64,000 bases of DNA from positions 64,973 to 128,972 of the forward strand of contig NZ_LMQB01000012.1 in the NCBI RefSeq assembly GCF_001424045.1, written 5' to 3'. Numbering within the stretch: position 1 is the first letter of the stretch; the number at the start of each line of letters is the position of its first letter. Positions 17,820-27,085 of the stretch are shown here, in pieces. Source of the DNA: Rhizobium sp. Leaf371. Lineage in GTDB: Bacteria; Pseudomonadota; Alphaproteobacteria; Rhizobiales; Rhizobiaceae. A program made the position numbers and the translations under genes. Under the pieces are notes generated by a model, which was not told the DNA's origin, did no database searches, and saw only the letters and a list, made by a program, of their open reading frames with translations.

Positions 17820-18100
17820 GGCCCCAAGGCTAAAAGAGGGCTCAAAGTGGACTGAAAGGGGCTGAACGAGGGGGCTGGAAGCACCCGCCTTCGTGTCCCC
17901 GTCCGTCATCCCGCATTTACCCCGCATTAAGGTTAATGCTTCATTGTCGTCCCCAGAGCAGGCCCCTGGCGGCGCTTCGGATGATCGGGCCGGACCTGCA
18001 TTTTCGTTGGATGTTCGCGGAAAACGCGTTCCGGCCGATCCGCTCGGCCGGGCGAGGGCTCCTGCGCGTGTGCCTTCCCCAAGTGGGCGTGGAGTTGCCT

Positions 18101-19309
18101 GTGCGTCAGATTATGCGTCAGAGAGTTGGTTCGAAGCGCCGGTCGCCGGCAACCGCGTCTCCCATCCCCCCGGCACGGCGCTGGTCCGCGCCGCTCCTGA
18201 TCGCCCTCGGCCTCTTCGTCGGCTGTCCCAGCGTCTCGGCCCATGCCGATCTCGCCACCTTCCTCTCCGGCATCAATCGCGGCGGCGAGCGCTGGCGGAT
18301 GCACATGACGACGTCGCCGGCCGGCTCGCTGCACGAGGCTGAGATGGTCTTCAACGATCCGATCACCACGGCGGCCATCGGCGACGGCGCCGGCATGACG
18401 CTGCCGGATGGCGGCAAGGTCTCGCTCGCCTCCGCCGACAAGCAGTCGGACCCGCGCACCGACGAGGAGCGCGTCAACCGCCGGGAGAAAAAGGGCCGCA
18501 TCGTCACTGTCGCCCCGGTCACGCCGCCGAAGGATTTTTCCGCCGGCTCCATCCTCCAGCGCACCAGCGGGCTGACCATACCGCTGTTCGACACGCAGGA
18601 ACGCATGGTCTTCGCCCGCCCGAAGATCCGCGGCCAGGAAATCGAAATCGCCACGGCCTTCTATAAGAAACTGGCGCCGAAGCGCGACGAAGCGATGTCG
18701 CCGATGATCGCGAGCCTCGTCACCAACCAGCGCGCCGATATCCTGGCGACCGCCTATGCGCCTGCAGCACCCGATTATGCCCGCGAATCGCCCTTCGACT
18801 CGATCCTCAAAGATGACGCCGGCGGCGGCCGCTTCATTCCGGACATCTCGCCCGAGGATCACGCCTGGGCCGCCAATCCGCTGCCGGCCGATGCCTTCAG
18901 CGAGGCCGAGCAGAAATGCCTGACGGCGGGCATCTATTTCGAATCGCGCGGAGAATCGGCGAAGGGCCAGGCGGCCGTCGCGCAGGTCATTCTCAACCGC
19001 GTGCGCAATCCCACCTATCCCGGCTCGATCTGCGGCGTCGTCTACCAGAACAAGGCGCTCTACAACCGCTGCCAGTTCTCGTTCGCCTGCGACCGCATCC
19101 CCGACATCGTCTGGTCGCCGTCGCACTGGCAGACCGCCAAGGAGATCGCGCTCGCGGTCACCGCCGGCAAGATCTGGCTGCCCGAAGTCGGCTCGGCCAC
19201 GCATTATCACGCGACCTATGTCCGCCCCGACTGGGGGCCGACCATGAAGCGGCTGACGCAGATCGGCAAACACATCTTCTACCGCACCTATGGCGGCGGC
19301 TGGAGCTGA
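18101..19309 (+). CDS. SleB-type cell wall hydrolase
   Basis: About 402 residues. An N-terminal signal or anchor helix (about 27-50, APLLIALGLFVGCPSVSAHA) is followed by a long region without recognised domain and a C-terminal hydrolase_2/SleB domain (about 270-400) with the catalytic Glu in LTAGIYFESRGES, AVAQVILNRVRNP, and FSFACDR. These enzymes cleave peptidoglycan glycan strands as lytic transglycosylases. A GTG at 18101 preceded by GGAG was chosen; ATG at 18113 and an upstream frame from 17936 are alternatives. The 281 bases before it contain no other gene. Confidence 0.83.
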   Translation: MRQIMRQRVGSKRRSPATASPIPPARRWSAPLLIALGLFVGCPSVSAHADLATFLSGINRGGERWRMHMTTSPAGSLHEAEMVFNDPITTAAIGDGAGMTLPDGGKVSLASADKQSDPRTDEERVNRREKKGRIVTVAPVTPPKDFSAGSILQRTSGLTIPLFDTQERMVFARPKIRGQEIEIATAFYKKLAPKRDEAMSPMIASLVTNQRADILATAYAPAAPDYARESPFDSILKDDAGGGRFIPDISPEDHAWAANPLPADAFSEAEQKCLTAGIYFESRGESAKGQAAVAQVILNRVRNPTYPGSICGVVYQNKALYNRCQFSFACDRIPDIVWSPSHWQTAKEIALAVTAGKIWLPEVGSATHYHATYVRPDWGPTMKRLTQIGKHIFYRTYGGGWS

Positions 19310-19356
19310 GCGACGGTCCCGGCGGGAATCACCCGACAGGTCCCACCAGATGTCCT

Positions 19357-19394
19357 AAGGCCCTCCCGTCCATCACAGGTCCGGAGGGCTTTCC
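19357..19394 (+). terminator. Possible terminator after the SleB gene
   Basis: A near-perfect stem AAGGCCCTCC/GGAGGGCTTT with a 16-base loop sits about 50 bases after the stop and ahead of the ATP synthase promoter. The run of T is only three bases. Confidence 0.4.
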
Positions 19395-19540
19395 CGCGCG
19401 CCCACGCACCCGCACCGCGCAAGGGTCGCCGCGCTTTGCCCGCAACAGCTGGGGACAGATTCCGCCGAGCCCGCACTTTTCGATCACAACACGTTGATTT
19501 GTCAGTCGAATATTGTCGCTCGCCAAGGCATGGCTTCGCC

Positions 19541-19569
19541 TTGACTATGCGCGACGCCAAAACTATGGT
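19541..19569 (+). promoter_or_regulatory. Housekeeping-type promoter of the F0 operon
   Basis: TTGACT (-35, 19541-19546), a 17-base spacer and TATGGT (-10, 19564-19569) lie about 100 bases ahead of atpI. Box match, spacing and position all fit a vegetative sigma promoter. Confidence 0.7.
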
Positions 19570-19669
19570 GCGGCCGACTTCAAACGGGCCGAGAGTGGCT
19601 TCAAATCAGGCCTTTGTGAGGCCGCTCCCATGGTTTATCACGGGGACGGAGACGCAGGGGAGGGGCCAC

Positions 19670-20053
19670 ATGACGGACAACCAGAACGAAGGTCTGGAGG
19701 AACGGCGCCGGCGCCTCGATGCCCAGCTGTCGGAACGGCGCGGCAACGAAAGCCGCGACGCGGCGGACGAGGCGAGGGCGGCGGGCAACCGCAAGGGCTA
19801 CCAAGTCGCGATCAAGCTTTCGAGCGAATTCGTGGCGGCCGTCATTGTCGGGGCGCTTCTGGGCTATCTTCTGGATACTTTTGCGGGTACAGGGCCCTGG
19901 GGGATGATCGTCCTTCTCCTCCTCGGCTTCTGCGCCGGCGTGCTGAACGTCATGCGGTCTGCAGGCATGGTGGCATCGCCCCATCCGGCCGATCGGGTCG
20001 GAGAGCGGCAGGGTGACGTCGGCGACGACAACAAGGATGGCGGCGCCCCATAA
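19670..20053 (+). CDS. atpI: ATP synthase accessory protein AtpI
   Basis: 127 residues. A hydrophilic charged N-terminus (1-45) precedes two membrane helices (about 50-72 and 78-98), as in the AtpI/F0F1-ATPase subunit family that assists c-ring assembly or Mg2+ supply. The ATG at 19670 follows GGGGAGGGG at good spacing; upstream in-frame codons lack family sequence. It is the first gene of atpI-B-E-F'-F. Confidence 0.88.
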   Translation: MTDNQNEGLEERRRRLDAQLSERRGNESRDAADEARAAGNRKGYQVAIKLSSEFVAAVIVGALLGYLLDTFAGTGPWGMIVLLLLGFCAGVLNVMRSAGMVASPHPADRVGERQGDVGDDNKDGGAP

Positions 20054-20108
20054 GGTGCGGCAACGGGAAACAACCGCTTCGCGCGGCTGAGAGCGAAAGA
20101 GAACGACA

Positions 20109-20870
20109 GTGGCAGGCGATAAGGTAGATCCGACCCACCAGTTTATGATCAACGAGATCGTCCCGATTCACATCGGCGGCTTGAATCTCTCTTTCACCAA
20201 TGCCTCCCTGTTCATGGTCGCGACGCTGGTCCTGGCCATCGGCTTCCTCTATTTCACCACCACCTCGCGCGCGGTCGTTCCAGGTCGCATGCAGTCGGTG
20301 TCGGAACTCTCCTACGAATTCATCGCCTCGATGCTGCGCGAAGGCGCCGGCAGCCACGGCATGCACTTCTTCCCGATGGTCTTCTCGCTGTTCATGTTCA
20401 TCCTGACGGCGAACCTGCTCGGCATGGTGCCCTACTTCTTCACCATCACCAGCCAGATCATCGTCACCTTCGCGCTGGCGCTGTTCGTCATCGGCACGGT
20501 CCTGGTCTATGGTTTCTACAAGCACGGCTTCGGCTTCCTGAAGGTCTTCGTGCCCTCCGGCGTTCCCGGCATCCTGCTGCCGCTCGTCGTGACCATCGAA
20601 ATCATCTCGTTCCTGTCGCGCCCCATCAGCCTTTCGGTCCGTCTCTTCGCCAACATGCTGGCCGGCCACATCACGCTGAAGGTCTTTGCAGGTTTCGTCG
20701 CATCGCTCGGCACCATGGGTGCGCTGGGCATCGGCGGCGCCATCCTGCCTCTCATCATGACCGTGGCGCTCACGGGTCTCGAATTCCTCGTCGCCTTCCT
20801 TCAGGCCTATGTCTTCGCGGTACTCACCTGCATGTACCTGAACGACGCGGTCCATCCGGGCGGTCACTGA
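20109..20870 (+). CDS. atpB: ATP synthase F0 subunit a
   Basis: 253 residues with five to six hydrophobic helices. The essential Arg lies in the [14 protein letters not shown] helix (about residue 178), with ETTAFLQAY-like [17 protein letters not shown] near the C-terminus. It forms the proton half-channels against the c-ring in the inner membrane. The start codon is GTG. It lies 55 bases after atpI and 79 before atpE. Confidence 0.95.
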   Translation: MAGDKVDPTHQFMINEIVPIHIGGLNLSFTNASLFMVATLVLAIGFLYFTTTSRAVVPGRMQSVSELSYEFIASMLREGAGSHGMHFFPMVFSLFMFILTANLLGMVPYFFTITSQIIVTFALALFVIGTVLVYGFYKHGFGFLKVFVPSGVPGILLPLVVTIEIISFLSRPISLSVRLFANMLAGHITLKVFAGFVASLGTMGALGIGGAILPLIMTVALTGLEFLVAFLQAYVFAVLTCMYLNDAVHPGGH

Positions 20871-20949
20871 GGAATAAGTCACGCAGGCCGGCAAACAATC
20901 GCCGCGCCTGCCAAGAAAAGCCGCAACAACCCTTCTCAAGGAGATCAAC

Positions 20950-21177
20950 ATGGAAGCGGAAGCAGCAAAGTACATCGGCGCGGGTCTGGCATGCCTCGGC
21001 ATGGCCGGCACGGCTCTCGGCCTCGGCAACATCTTCGGCAGCTACCTCTCGGGCGCGCTTCGCAACCCGTCGGCAGCCGACAGCCAGTTCGGCCGCCTCG
21101 TATTCGGCTTCGCCGTTACGGAAGCTCTGGGCATCTTCTCGCTGCTCGTAGCTCTGCTCCTCCTGTTCGCCGTCTAA
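20950..21177 (+). CDS. atpE: ATP synthase F0 subunit c
   Basis: 75 residues, two membrane helices joined by the polar RNPSA loop (about 38-42). The proton-binding carboxylate is Glu58 in AVTEALGIF. GAGLACLGMAGTALGLG is the glycine-rich first helix of the c-ring. A strong AAGGAG lies ahead of the start, suiting the high copy number needed for the ring. Hairpin repeats follow immediately downstream. Confidence 0.96.
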   Translation: MEAEAAKYIGAGLACLGMAGTALGLGNIFGSYLSGALRNPSAADSQFGRLVFGFAVTEALGIFSLLVALLLLFAV

Positions 21178-21193
21178 GACGGTCGAGCTTGCC

Positions 21194-21288
21194 GGGCCGC
21201 GATTCCGTCGCGGCCCGTTCGATTTTGACAGGTCCGCGATTCCGTCGCGGCCCGTCATCCTTTTACAGTGCCGCCATTCCGTCTCGGC
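21194..21288 (+). repeat. Hairpin-forming repeats between atpE and atpF'
   Basis: The first unit is a perfect 9-bp hairpin, GGGCCGCGA/TCGCGGCCC around TTCCG (21194-21216), followed by TTCGATTTT. A second, nearly identical unit at 21231-21253 is followed by CATCCTTTT, and a degenerate third at about 21269-21288. Stems followed by T runs suggest partial terminators or RNA-stability elements that could raise atpE output over the downstream b subunits. Confidence 0.7.
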
Positions 21289-21338
21289 TTTCGAGGGGGA
21301 CATGAGCGTGGCCTTTTGAGTTGCCCCTGGAGATGAGC

Positions 21339-21947
21339 ATGTTCGTGACCGCGGCCTATGCCCAGTCAACCACACCTCCCGAGGGCGAGACACCCCATGC
21401 CGCGCCTGGCGACGTGCACACCGAGACCGGTGTCGCATCTGAAGGCGGCCACGGCTCCGGCGTGTTTCCGCCTTTCGACCAATCAACATTCGCATCGCAG
21501 CTCGTGTGGCTGGCGATCACGTTCGGCCTGTTCTATCTGCTGATGCAGAAGGTGATCATGCCGCGGATCGCGACCATCCTCGCGACCCGCCATGATGCCA
21601 TCGCCCGCGATCTCGACGCCGCAGCGCGTTCCAAGGCCGAAGCCGATGCCGCCATCGCATCCTACGAGCAGGAACTGGCCGCCGCCCGCGCCAAGGGCAA
21701 TGCCATCGCCGCCAGCGCCCGCGAGGCCGCCAAGGTGAAGGCCGCCGCCGACCGCGCCGCCGTCGAAGCCGCCCTCAACGACAAGATCGCGGCCGCCGAA
21801 AGCCGGATCGCCGAGATCAAGGCCAGCGCGCTGGCCGATGTCGGCGCGATCGCCGAGGAAACCGCGTCCGCCGTTGTCGAGCAGCTGCTCGGCCGCGAGG
21901 TGCCGCGCACCGAAATCGCATCCGCCGTCAAGGCTGCGGCAGAGTAA
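21339..21947 (+). CDS. atpF': ATP synthase F0 subunit b'
   Basis: 202 residues: a hydrophilic N-terminus starting MFVTAAYAQ, one membrane helix (about 46-68, [19 protein letters not shown]), then a long Ala/Glu/Lys-rich coiled coil to the end. It forms the peripheral stalk with AtpF. The ATG at 21339 has GGAG six bases upstream; a TTG at 21321 and an ATG at 21333 are in frame but placed worse against the ribosome site. A 12-base gap separates it from atpF. Confidence 0.92.
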   Translation: MFVTAAYAQSTTPPEGETPHAAPGDVHTETGVASEGGHGSGVFPPFDQSTFASQLVWLAITFGLFYLLMQKVIMPRIATILATRHDAIARDLDAAARSKAEADAAIASYEQELAAARAKGNAIAASAREAAKVKAAADRAAVEAALNDKIAAAESRIAEIKASALADVGAIAEETASAVVEQLLGREVPRTEIASAVKAAAE

Positions 21948-21959
21948 GGGAGAAGACAG

Positions 21960-22451
21960 ATGGATTTGACCTCTCTGGCCACATTCTGGGCCACCGTCGG
22001 CCTGGTGCTCTTCCTCGCTCTCATCGTGTACCTCAAGGTACCCGGCATGATGGGCAAGCAGCTGGACGAACGCGCCGCGCGCATTCGCAACGAGCTTGAC
22101 GAAGCCATGCGCCTGCGCGAGGAAGCCCAGGCTCTGCTGGTGGAATACCAGAGGAAGCGCAAGGAAGCCGAAGCGGAAGCCGCCAACATCGTGGCCGCCG
22201 CGGAGCGCGAAGCCGAAGCCCTGACCGCCGATGCCAAGCTGAAGACGGAAGAATTCGTCACCCGCCGCACCACGCTGTCCGAGCAGAAGATCCGCCAGGC
22301 CGAAACCGACGCAATCAACGCCGTGCGCGCCACGGCCGTCGATATCGCCATCGCCGCCGCCGAACGCGTCATCACCGCCAAGGCCGACGCCGCGACCCAG
22401 CAGTCCCTGTTCGCCAACGCGATCGGCGACGTGAAGGCACGGCTGAACTAG
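21960..22451 (+). CDS. atpF: ATP synthase F0 subunit b
   Basis: 163 residues: an N-terminal membrane helix (about 5-28, TFWATVGLVLFLALIVYL) and a charged coiled coil rich in Ala, Glu and Lys, with GKQLDERAARIRNELDEA typical of alphaproteobacterial b. It pairs with b' as the peripheral stator. It is the last gene of the F0 operon; F1 genes are not in this window, as expected for alphaproteobacteria, where F0 and F1 are separate. Confidence 0.94.
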   Translation: MDLTSLATFWATVGLVLFLALIVYLKVPGMMGKQLDERAARIRNELDEAMRLREEAQALLVEYQRKRKEAEAEAANIVAAAEREAEALTADAKLKTEEFVTRRTTLSEQKIRQAETDAINAVRATAVDIAIAAAERVITAKADAATQQSLFANAIGDVKARLN

Positions 22452-22532
22452 GCTTTCTCCGGCGCCGGAGCGGGCGTCGCGGCTTGAATTGTCCGAGACG
22501 ACACGGACTCTGAGAGCGACACGACATGAACG

Positions 22533-22562
22533 AAAGGCTGGCCATGTGCCGGCCTTTTTTCG
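22533..22562 (+). terminator. Rho-independent terminator of the F0 operon
   Basis: Stem AAAGGCTGGC/GCCGGCCTTT with a short CATGT loop, followed by a run of T, lies 80 bases after atpF. Confidence 0.88.
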
Positions 22563-22686
22563 TTTGGGCCGGGTTGGGGATGCAGACGCATTCCTTCGAC
22601 GGATGTCTGTTCCGGACTGTTGTCTTGTGCGTGGTTGGGACGGTGAAAATTGGTGGCCTGACCATCGAGGGCCTGTTCCGAGGCTG

Positions 22687-22826
22687 CCCCTCACCCTAAC
22701 CCTCTCCCCGCGGGCGGGGAGAGGGGACGTGGCCCGCTTGACGGTTCGAGGGGGGGGAGCGGAAGCGATGCCCCGAGTCCCTTCGCCCCGCCTGCGGGGA
22801 GAAGGTGGCGGCAGCCGGATGAGGGG
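22687..22826. repeat. RIME-type palindromic mosaic element
   Basis: Outer ends CCCCTCAC... and ...GGATGAGGGG flank two strong palindromes, CCTCTCCCCGC/GCGGGGAGAGG and CCCCGC/GCGGGG-AGAAGG. This matches the layout of the Rhizobium-specific intergenic mosaic element. It lies in the 429-base gap between the atpF terminator and the LysE-type gene. A related copy sits inside glyS. Confidence 0.8.
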
Positions 22827-22880
22827 CGGGCCACCCACCGAAGCGCCAGCTCCGATCAGCCCATTTCCCAACCAAAAACC

Positions 22881-23495
22881 TCACCGCGCGGCGACGATCC
22901 CGAGGCCCGTACCGATCATCAGCCCGCCCGCTGTGCGATTGACCCGGCGGATGACCTTTTGGGTGCGCAACAGACGACGCGCCCGGGTGGCGAGCAGCAC
23001 ATGGCCGCCGATGACGACCGCTTCGACCGCAAGGATGATCGCCGCGAGTTCGAGCAGCGTCGCCGCCGTGAACGTCGTCCCCACCACGTTCGGCAGCAGC
23101 GCGAGATAGAACAGCGGCATCTTCGGATTGCCGAGGTTGAGGGCAATGCCCGTGCAGAAGACGGCGGCGAGGCTGCCGCGTTCGGAGACCGCCTGCATCT
23201 GCGGGAGCTCCGGCGGCGCGGTCCAGAGGCGGAAACCCATCCAGACGAGATAGGCGGCGCCTGCAAACCGCAGCACCGTCATCAGCGTGCCCATCTCGGT
23301 TGCGAGCACCGAGAGCCCGAAGCCGGCCAGCGACAGGAAGACGAGGATGCCCGCGACGGTGCCCGCGCCATAGGCAAGGCCCGAGGCGGGACCGTGGGAG
23401 ATCGTCCGGAGCACGATCGTCATATTGTCCGGTCCGGGGCTGGCCGCGAAAACGAAGAAGGTCAGGGCGAAAGCGGAAAGCGTGACGGCATCCAT
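22881..23495 (-). CDS. LysE/RhtB-family exporter
   Basis: 204 residues with about six hydrophobic helices. The family signature near the N-terminus is ASPGPDNMTIVLRTISHG (about 18-35), and NLGNPKMPLFYLALLP (about 118-133) is the conserved helix-4 region. These inner-membrane proteins export amino acids or related metabolites; the substrate cannot be told. The start at 23495 (MDAVTLS) follows GGAG at good spacing; the upstream extension to 23561 lacks family sequence. Confidence 0.88.
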   Translation of the reverse strand: MDAVTLSAFALTFFVFAASPGPDNMTIVLRTISHGPASGLAYGAGTVAGILVFLSLAGFGLSVLATEMGTLMTVLRFAGAAYLVWMGFRLWTAPPELPQMQAVSERGSLAAVFCTGIALNLGNPKMPLFYLALLPNVVGTTFTAATLLELAAIILAVEAVVIGGHVLLATRARRLLRTQKVIRRVNRTAGGLMIGTGLGIVAAR

Positions 23496-23760
23496 GTCGA
23501 TCTCCTCGGGCGGCGGGACTGCCGCGGGACCGAGGCTAGGCAGAAAGAGCTTTCCCTGCAATGAGAAGATGCAGAGGTTCTGCGGTCATGACGATGACGG
23601 AGCCCGGCAGAATGGCGACGGGATGGCCGGACCGGCGGCCTCCGCCGGCCAAACGGCGCTCATGCGAAAGCCGAGACGCTCGCGGGGGTAGGCATTGGCT
23701 GAACGACGCGCGCCCGCTCATTCGCTCCGGTTTAAATCCCGCGACGCATGGTCTTCCGGG

Positions 23761-24450
23761 CTAGGGCAGTTCGACCAGCACGATCTCCGCAGCGCTGTCG
23801 TCGGGTCGCAGCGGCCGAAAGGTCATGCGATGCAGGCGGCACGGGCCGTGCAGCGTGATGGCGCTGCGATGACGCGCGGTGGCATAGCCGGCATGCAAGG
23901 CAAAGCCATAGCCGGGAAACACACCGTCGGCCCGGGTCATCATCCGGTCGCGCGCGACCTTGGCGACGATCGAGGCTGCGGCGATGGAGAGCGAGCGGGC
24001 ATCGCCCTTGACGACGGCGCGGCCCTCGCAGGCGAGCCCCGGCGGCACGTCGCGCCCGTCGGCAAGAACCAGGGCCGGCCGCCGATGCAGGCCGCAGACC
24101 GCGCGCCGCATGGCGTCGAGGCTCGCCTTGCGGATGTCGGTGCCGTCGATGCGGGCCGCACCCGAGGAGGCGATGGAGACGGTGGAGGTCGCAAGGATTT
24201 CCGCAAACAGGACTTCGCGCCGCTGCGCGGTCAGTTGCTTGCTGTCGTTCAGCCCGTCCGGAATGCGTTTCGGGTCGAGGATGACGGCGGCGGCGACCAC
24301 GGGTCCGGCAAGCGGCCCCCGCCCGGCCTCGTCCGTGCCGGCGACCGGCCACAGGCCTTCCCGCTTCGCGGCCGTCTCCAGGCTGAAATCCGGCGTGAGG
24401 CGGATGTCGAAGAGAAGCGGGGAATCGGTCGTGGTGGTGCGGCGTGCCAT
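23761..24450 (-). CDS. rnhB: Ribonuclease HII
   Basis: 229 residues. Catalytic acidic residues lie in [14 protein letters not shown] (Asp-Glu, about 38-51), in LVLADGRD near 140, and in the conserved [13 protein letters not shown] helix. The enzyme removes RNA from RNA/DNA hybrids and single ribonucleotides from DNA. The start at 24450 (MARRTT) is chosen since the upstream open frame to 24579 shows no family match; no strong ribosome site is visible. It lies 177 bases downstream of the radical SAM gene on the same strand. Confidence 0.93.
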   Translation of the reverse strand: MARRTTTTDSPLLFDIRLTPDFSLETAAKREGLWPVAGTDEAGRGPLAGPVVAAAVILDPKRIPDGLNDSKQLTAQRREVLFAEILATSTVSIASSGAARIDGTDIRKASLDAMRRAVCGLHRRPALVLADGRDVPPGLACEGRAVVKGDARSLSIAAASIVAKVARDRMMTRADGVFPGYGFALHAGYATARHRSAITLHGPCRLHRMTFRPLRPDDSAAEIVLVELP

Positions 24451-24627
24451 GGCGGCAGGGTCGCACGAGAGGCCGATTCCCCGCAAGGCCCCCAGGAGAT
24501 GCGGCGGCGCCTGGGGGCGGAAGACCGGCAACGTTGCGGACGCCGCCGGTCTCGAGTGACCGCATGGTACGAGGGACATGCGGTCCCATTCAGCATCCGG
24601 CGCGTGCCGGACGAGGAGGACGGGTTC

Positions 24628-25785
24628 TCAGAGCAGCGAGAGCTGCACGCCCGTTCCGAGCGGCGGCACGAAGATGTCGCAGTTCAGCGCCCGCCGGTTG
24701 GTGTTCAGCTCCAGCCGCTTGGCCGCGAGGTCGAAGCGGCGGCCGATCTGCCAGGCATAGGGGCCGGCACCCTTCATCCGCTTGGTGAAGTCGGCGTCGT
24801 AATCCTTGCCGTCGCGCATCGAGCGCACCAGCGACATGACATGGCGGTAGCGATCCGGATAATGCTGCAGCAGCCAGTCGCGGAAGAGCGGGCTCACCTC
24901 CAGCGGCAGGCGCAGGAGAACATAGCTCGCCTCGGTGGCACCCGCCGCCTTGGCGGAATCGAGCACCCGCTCGATCTCGTGATCGTTGAGCGCGGGAATG
25001 ACCGGCGCCATCAGCACGCTGGCCGGTATCCCCGCCTCCGACAGCTTGCGGATCGCATCCAGCCGCTTTTCCGGCGTCGAGGCGCGGGGCTCCATCAGCC
25101 GGGCGAGTTTGCGGTCGAGCGTCGTCACCGACAGGCCGACGCGGGCGAGACCCTTCTCCGCCATCGGCGCGAGGATATCGAGGTCGCGCAGCACCATCGC
25201 CGATTTCGTGACGATCATCACCGGGTGGTCCGCCGCCTTCAGCACCTCCAGGATCTGGCGCATGATCCGCCATTCCTTCTCGATCGGCTGATAAGGGTCG
25301 GTATTTGTGCCGATGGCGATCGGCTTTACCTTGTAGCCGGGCTTGGCGAGTTCCCGCTCCAGCAGTTTTGCCGCATCGGGCTTGGCAAACAGCCGCGCCT
25401 CGAAATCGATGCCGGCCGACAGGCCCATATAGGCATGGGTCGGCCGGGCAAAGCAGTAGATGCAGCCATGCTCGCAGCCGCGATAGGGATTGACCGAGCG
25501 GTCGAACGGGATATCCGGCGACTCGTTGCGCGAAATGATCGTGCGCGGCTTCTCCACCTGCACCTCGGTCTTGAACGGCGGCAGATCCTCGAGCGAGTTC
25601 CAGCCGTCATCCTCGGCGCTGCGGCTCACCGGCTCGAAACGGCCGGAGGTGTTGACGCCCGCGCCACGCCCGCGGCGACGATCCACGTCGATGCGAAGGC
25701 CGCTCTCGACCATCAGTGCGTCGGCCACATCGGCCCGATTGCCGGGCGCAAAGGCGCCCTGCCTTACATGGGACAGATCGTTCAT
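24628..25785 (-). CDS. PA0069-type radical SAM protein (SplB-like, COG1533)
   Basis: 385 residues. The radical SAM triad is CEHGCIYC (about 104-111), preceded by the characteristic SVNPYRG. The family is annotated as a predicted DNA photolyase-like repair protein through distant similarity to spore photoproduct lyase, but its substrate is unknown. The start at 25785 (MNDLSHV) has GGAG six bases upstream; the frame extends to 25887 but would cross the promoter. A GAAC-N7-GAAC SOS box overlaps the predicted -35, supporting DNA-damage control. Confidence 0.87.
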   Translation of the reverse strand: MNDLSHVRQGAFAPGNRADVADALMVESGLRIDVDRRRGRGAGVNTSGRFEPVSRSAEDDGWNSLEDLPPFKTEVQVEKPRTIISRNESPDIPFDRSVNPYRGCEHGCIYCFARPTHAYMGLSAGIDFEARLFAKPDAAKLLERELAKPGYKVKPIAIGTNTDPYQPIEKEWRIMRQILEVLKAADHPVMIVTKSAMVLRDLDILAPMAEKGLARVGLSVTTLDRKLARLMEPRASTPEKRLDAIRKLSEAGIPASVLMAPVIPALNDHEIERVLDSAKAAGATEASYVLLRLPLEVSPLFRDWLLQHYPDRYRHVMSLVRSMRDGKDYDADFTKRMKGAGPYAWQIGRRFDLAAKRLELNTNRRALNCDIFVPPLGTGVQLSLL

Positions 25786-25852
25786 GGGACACTCCGGGGA
25801 ACATGGGCGACCCGACTTTCGCCAAATCGCCATGTCGTTCTCTCTGGTTTTA

Positions 25853-25885
25853 TTGCTATCGCCAAAATGAGAACAATGCAAGAAC
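25853..25885 (-). promoter_or_regulatory. LexA (SOS) box overlapping the radical SAM promoter
   Basis: GAAC-AATGCAA-GAAC at 25871-25885 reads GTTC-N7-GTTC on the minus strand, the alphaproteobacterial LexA site. On that strand TTGCAT (25881-25876), 17 bases and TAGCAA (25858-25853) form a promoter whose -35 lies inside the box, so LexA would block polymerase. Confidence 0.7.
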
Positions 25886-26019
25886 AAAACGGAGGGGATG
25901 CCGCTCTCGGCTCTCGTCGCAGCCGCCTGCCGCCCGGCGATTCATGATGAACGAAGGGAATCTGCCGGTCGATCCTCCGCTTTCATGGCAATCGTGTGTG
26001 CAATGCGGTAGGAACGGCC

Positions 26020-26532
26020 ATGCTCACGATCCTGATGGAAACCCACGATAGCGAGACGAGGCTGGCCCAGTCCCTGGCCGCGCTGGTGGCTGGTGCGGTG
26101 GAAGGTCTCGTCAGCGACGTCATCATCCTCGATCACGGCTCGCGCGATGCCTCGCAGCGGGTGGCCGACGCCGCCGGCGCGCGCTTTCTGACCGATTGGG
26201 ACATGGCGGACGTGATCGGCTCGGCGCGCGGCGAGTGGCTGCTGCTGATCGAGCCGGGCGCCTGGCCGCTCGGTCGCTGGGTGGACGAGATCGCCGAGCA
26301 CATGGCGATCGGCCGCGGTCCCGCACGCTTTTCCGCCTCCCGCCGGCATCGGCGGCCGCTTCTGGCGCGGCTGGCGTCGCGCCGCCCGCCGCTCGAGCAG
26401 GGCTTTCTCATCAAACGCGCGCAGGCTGCCGGCATGGCGAGACCCGGCATGACGATTGCCGATTTCGTCACCCGCCGCGGCGTCCATCGTCTGTCGAGCG
26501 AACTCATGCCCGCCTGGGCCTCGGGTCGTTAG
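26020..26532 (+). CDS. Short glycosyltransferase family 2-like protein
   Basis: 170 residues. The N-terminal half resembles the nucleotide-binding part of GT-A glycosyltransferases: ETHDSETRLAQSLAALV, VIILDHGSRDASQ (in place of the usual VVDDGSTD) and SARGEWLLLIEPG. The protein stops soon after, and the usual C-terminal acceptor region is missing, so it may be a reduced or non-catalytic member. The start at 26020 (MLTILMET) fits the family better than the Met at 25996. It is convergent with moaB. Confidence 0.6.
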   Translation: MLTILMETHDSETRLAQSLAALVAGAVEGLVSDVIILDHGSRDASQRVADAAGARFLTDWDMADVIGSARGEWLLLIEPGAWPLGRWVDEIAEHMAIGRGPARFSASRRHRRPLLARLASRRPPLEQGFLIKRAQAAGMARPGMTIADFVTRRGVHRLSSELMPAWASGR

Positions 26533-26548
26533 AAAGCGGCGCGCGCCG

Positions 26549-27085
26549 TCACCGCTTCAGGTGTTCGTCCAGCCGCGGCATGATCTCCACGAAGTTACAG
26601 GGGCGGTGGCGCAGGTCGAGCTGCTGGCTGAGAATCCCGTCCCACGCGTCCCGGCAGGCCCCGGGCGAACCCGGCAGCACGAAGATGAAGGTGGCGTTCA
26701 GCACGCCGCCGGTCGCCCGCGACTGGATGGTCGACGTGCCGATCTTTTCATAGGAAATGCGATGGAAGATGGCGGAGAAGCCGTCCATCCTCTTGTCGAA
26801 CAGCGGCTCCAGCGCCTCCGGCGTCACGTCGCGGCCGGTAAAGCCGGTGCCGCCGGTGGTGATCACGACGTCGATGCCGGGATCGAGGCTCCAGGCGGTC
26901 ACCTGCCCGGCGATGGCATCGCGGTCGTCCGGCACGATGCCGCGGGCGGCAAGCGTGTGGCCGGCCTCGGTCAGGCGCGCGACCAGCGTATCGCCGGATG
27001 TGTCGGTGTCCGGCGTCCGCGTGTCGGACACGGTGAGGACCGCAATGGAAACGGGCACGAAGCTGCGGGCGGTGTCGATCGTCAT
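26549..27085 (-). CDS. moaB: Molybdenum cofactor protein MoaB
   Basis: 178 residues, full length for MoaB/MogA. Motifs include LTVSDTRTPDTDTSGD near the N-terminus, VVITTGGTGFTGRD (about 78-91) and the FVLPGSPGACRDAWDGIL region (about 137-154). The family adenylylates molybdopterin before molybdenum insertion. Its start overlaps the ispE stop by four bases (ATGA), giving translational coupling although the two pathways are unrelated. Confidence 0.9.
   Translation of the reverse strand: MTIDTARSFVPVSIAVLTVSDTRTPDTDTSGDTLVARLTEAGHTLAARGIVPDDRDAIAGQVTAWSLDPGIDVVITTGGTGFTGRDVTPEALEPLFDKRMDGFSAIFHRISYEKIGTSTIQSRATGGVLNATFIFVLPGSPGACRDAWDGILSQQLDLRHRPCNFVEIMPRLDEHLKR

Noticed and set aside
19670-22451. 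ATP synthase operon thought incomplete because F1 genes are missing
   Set aside because: Separate F0 and F1 operons are normal in alphaproteobacteria; the F0 set here is complete and ends in a terminator.
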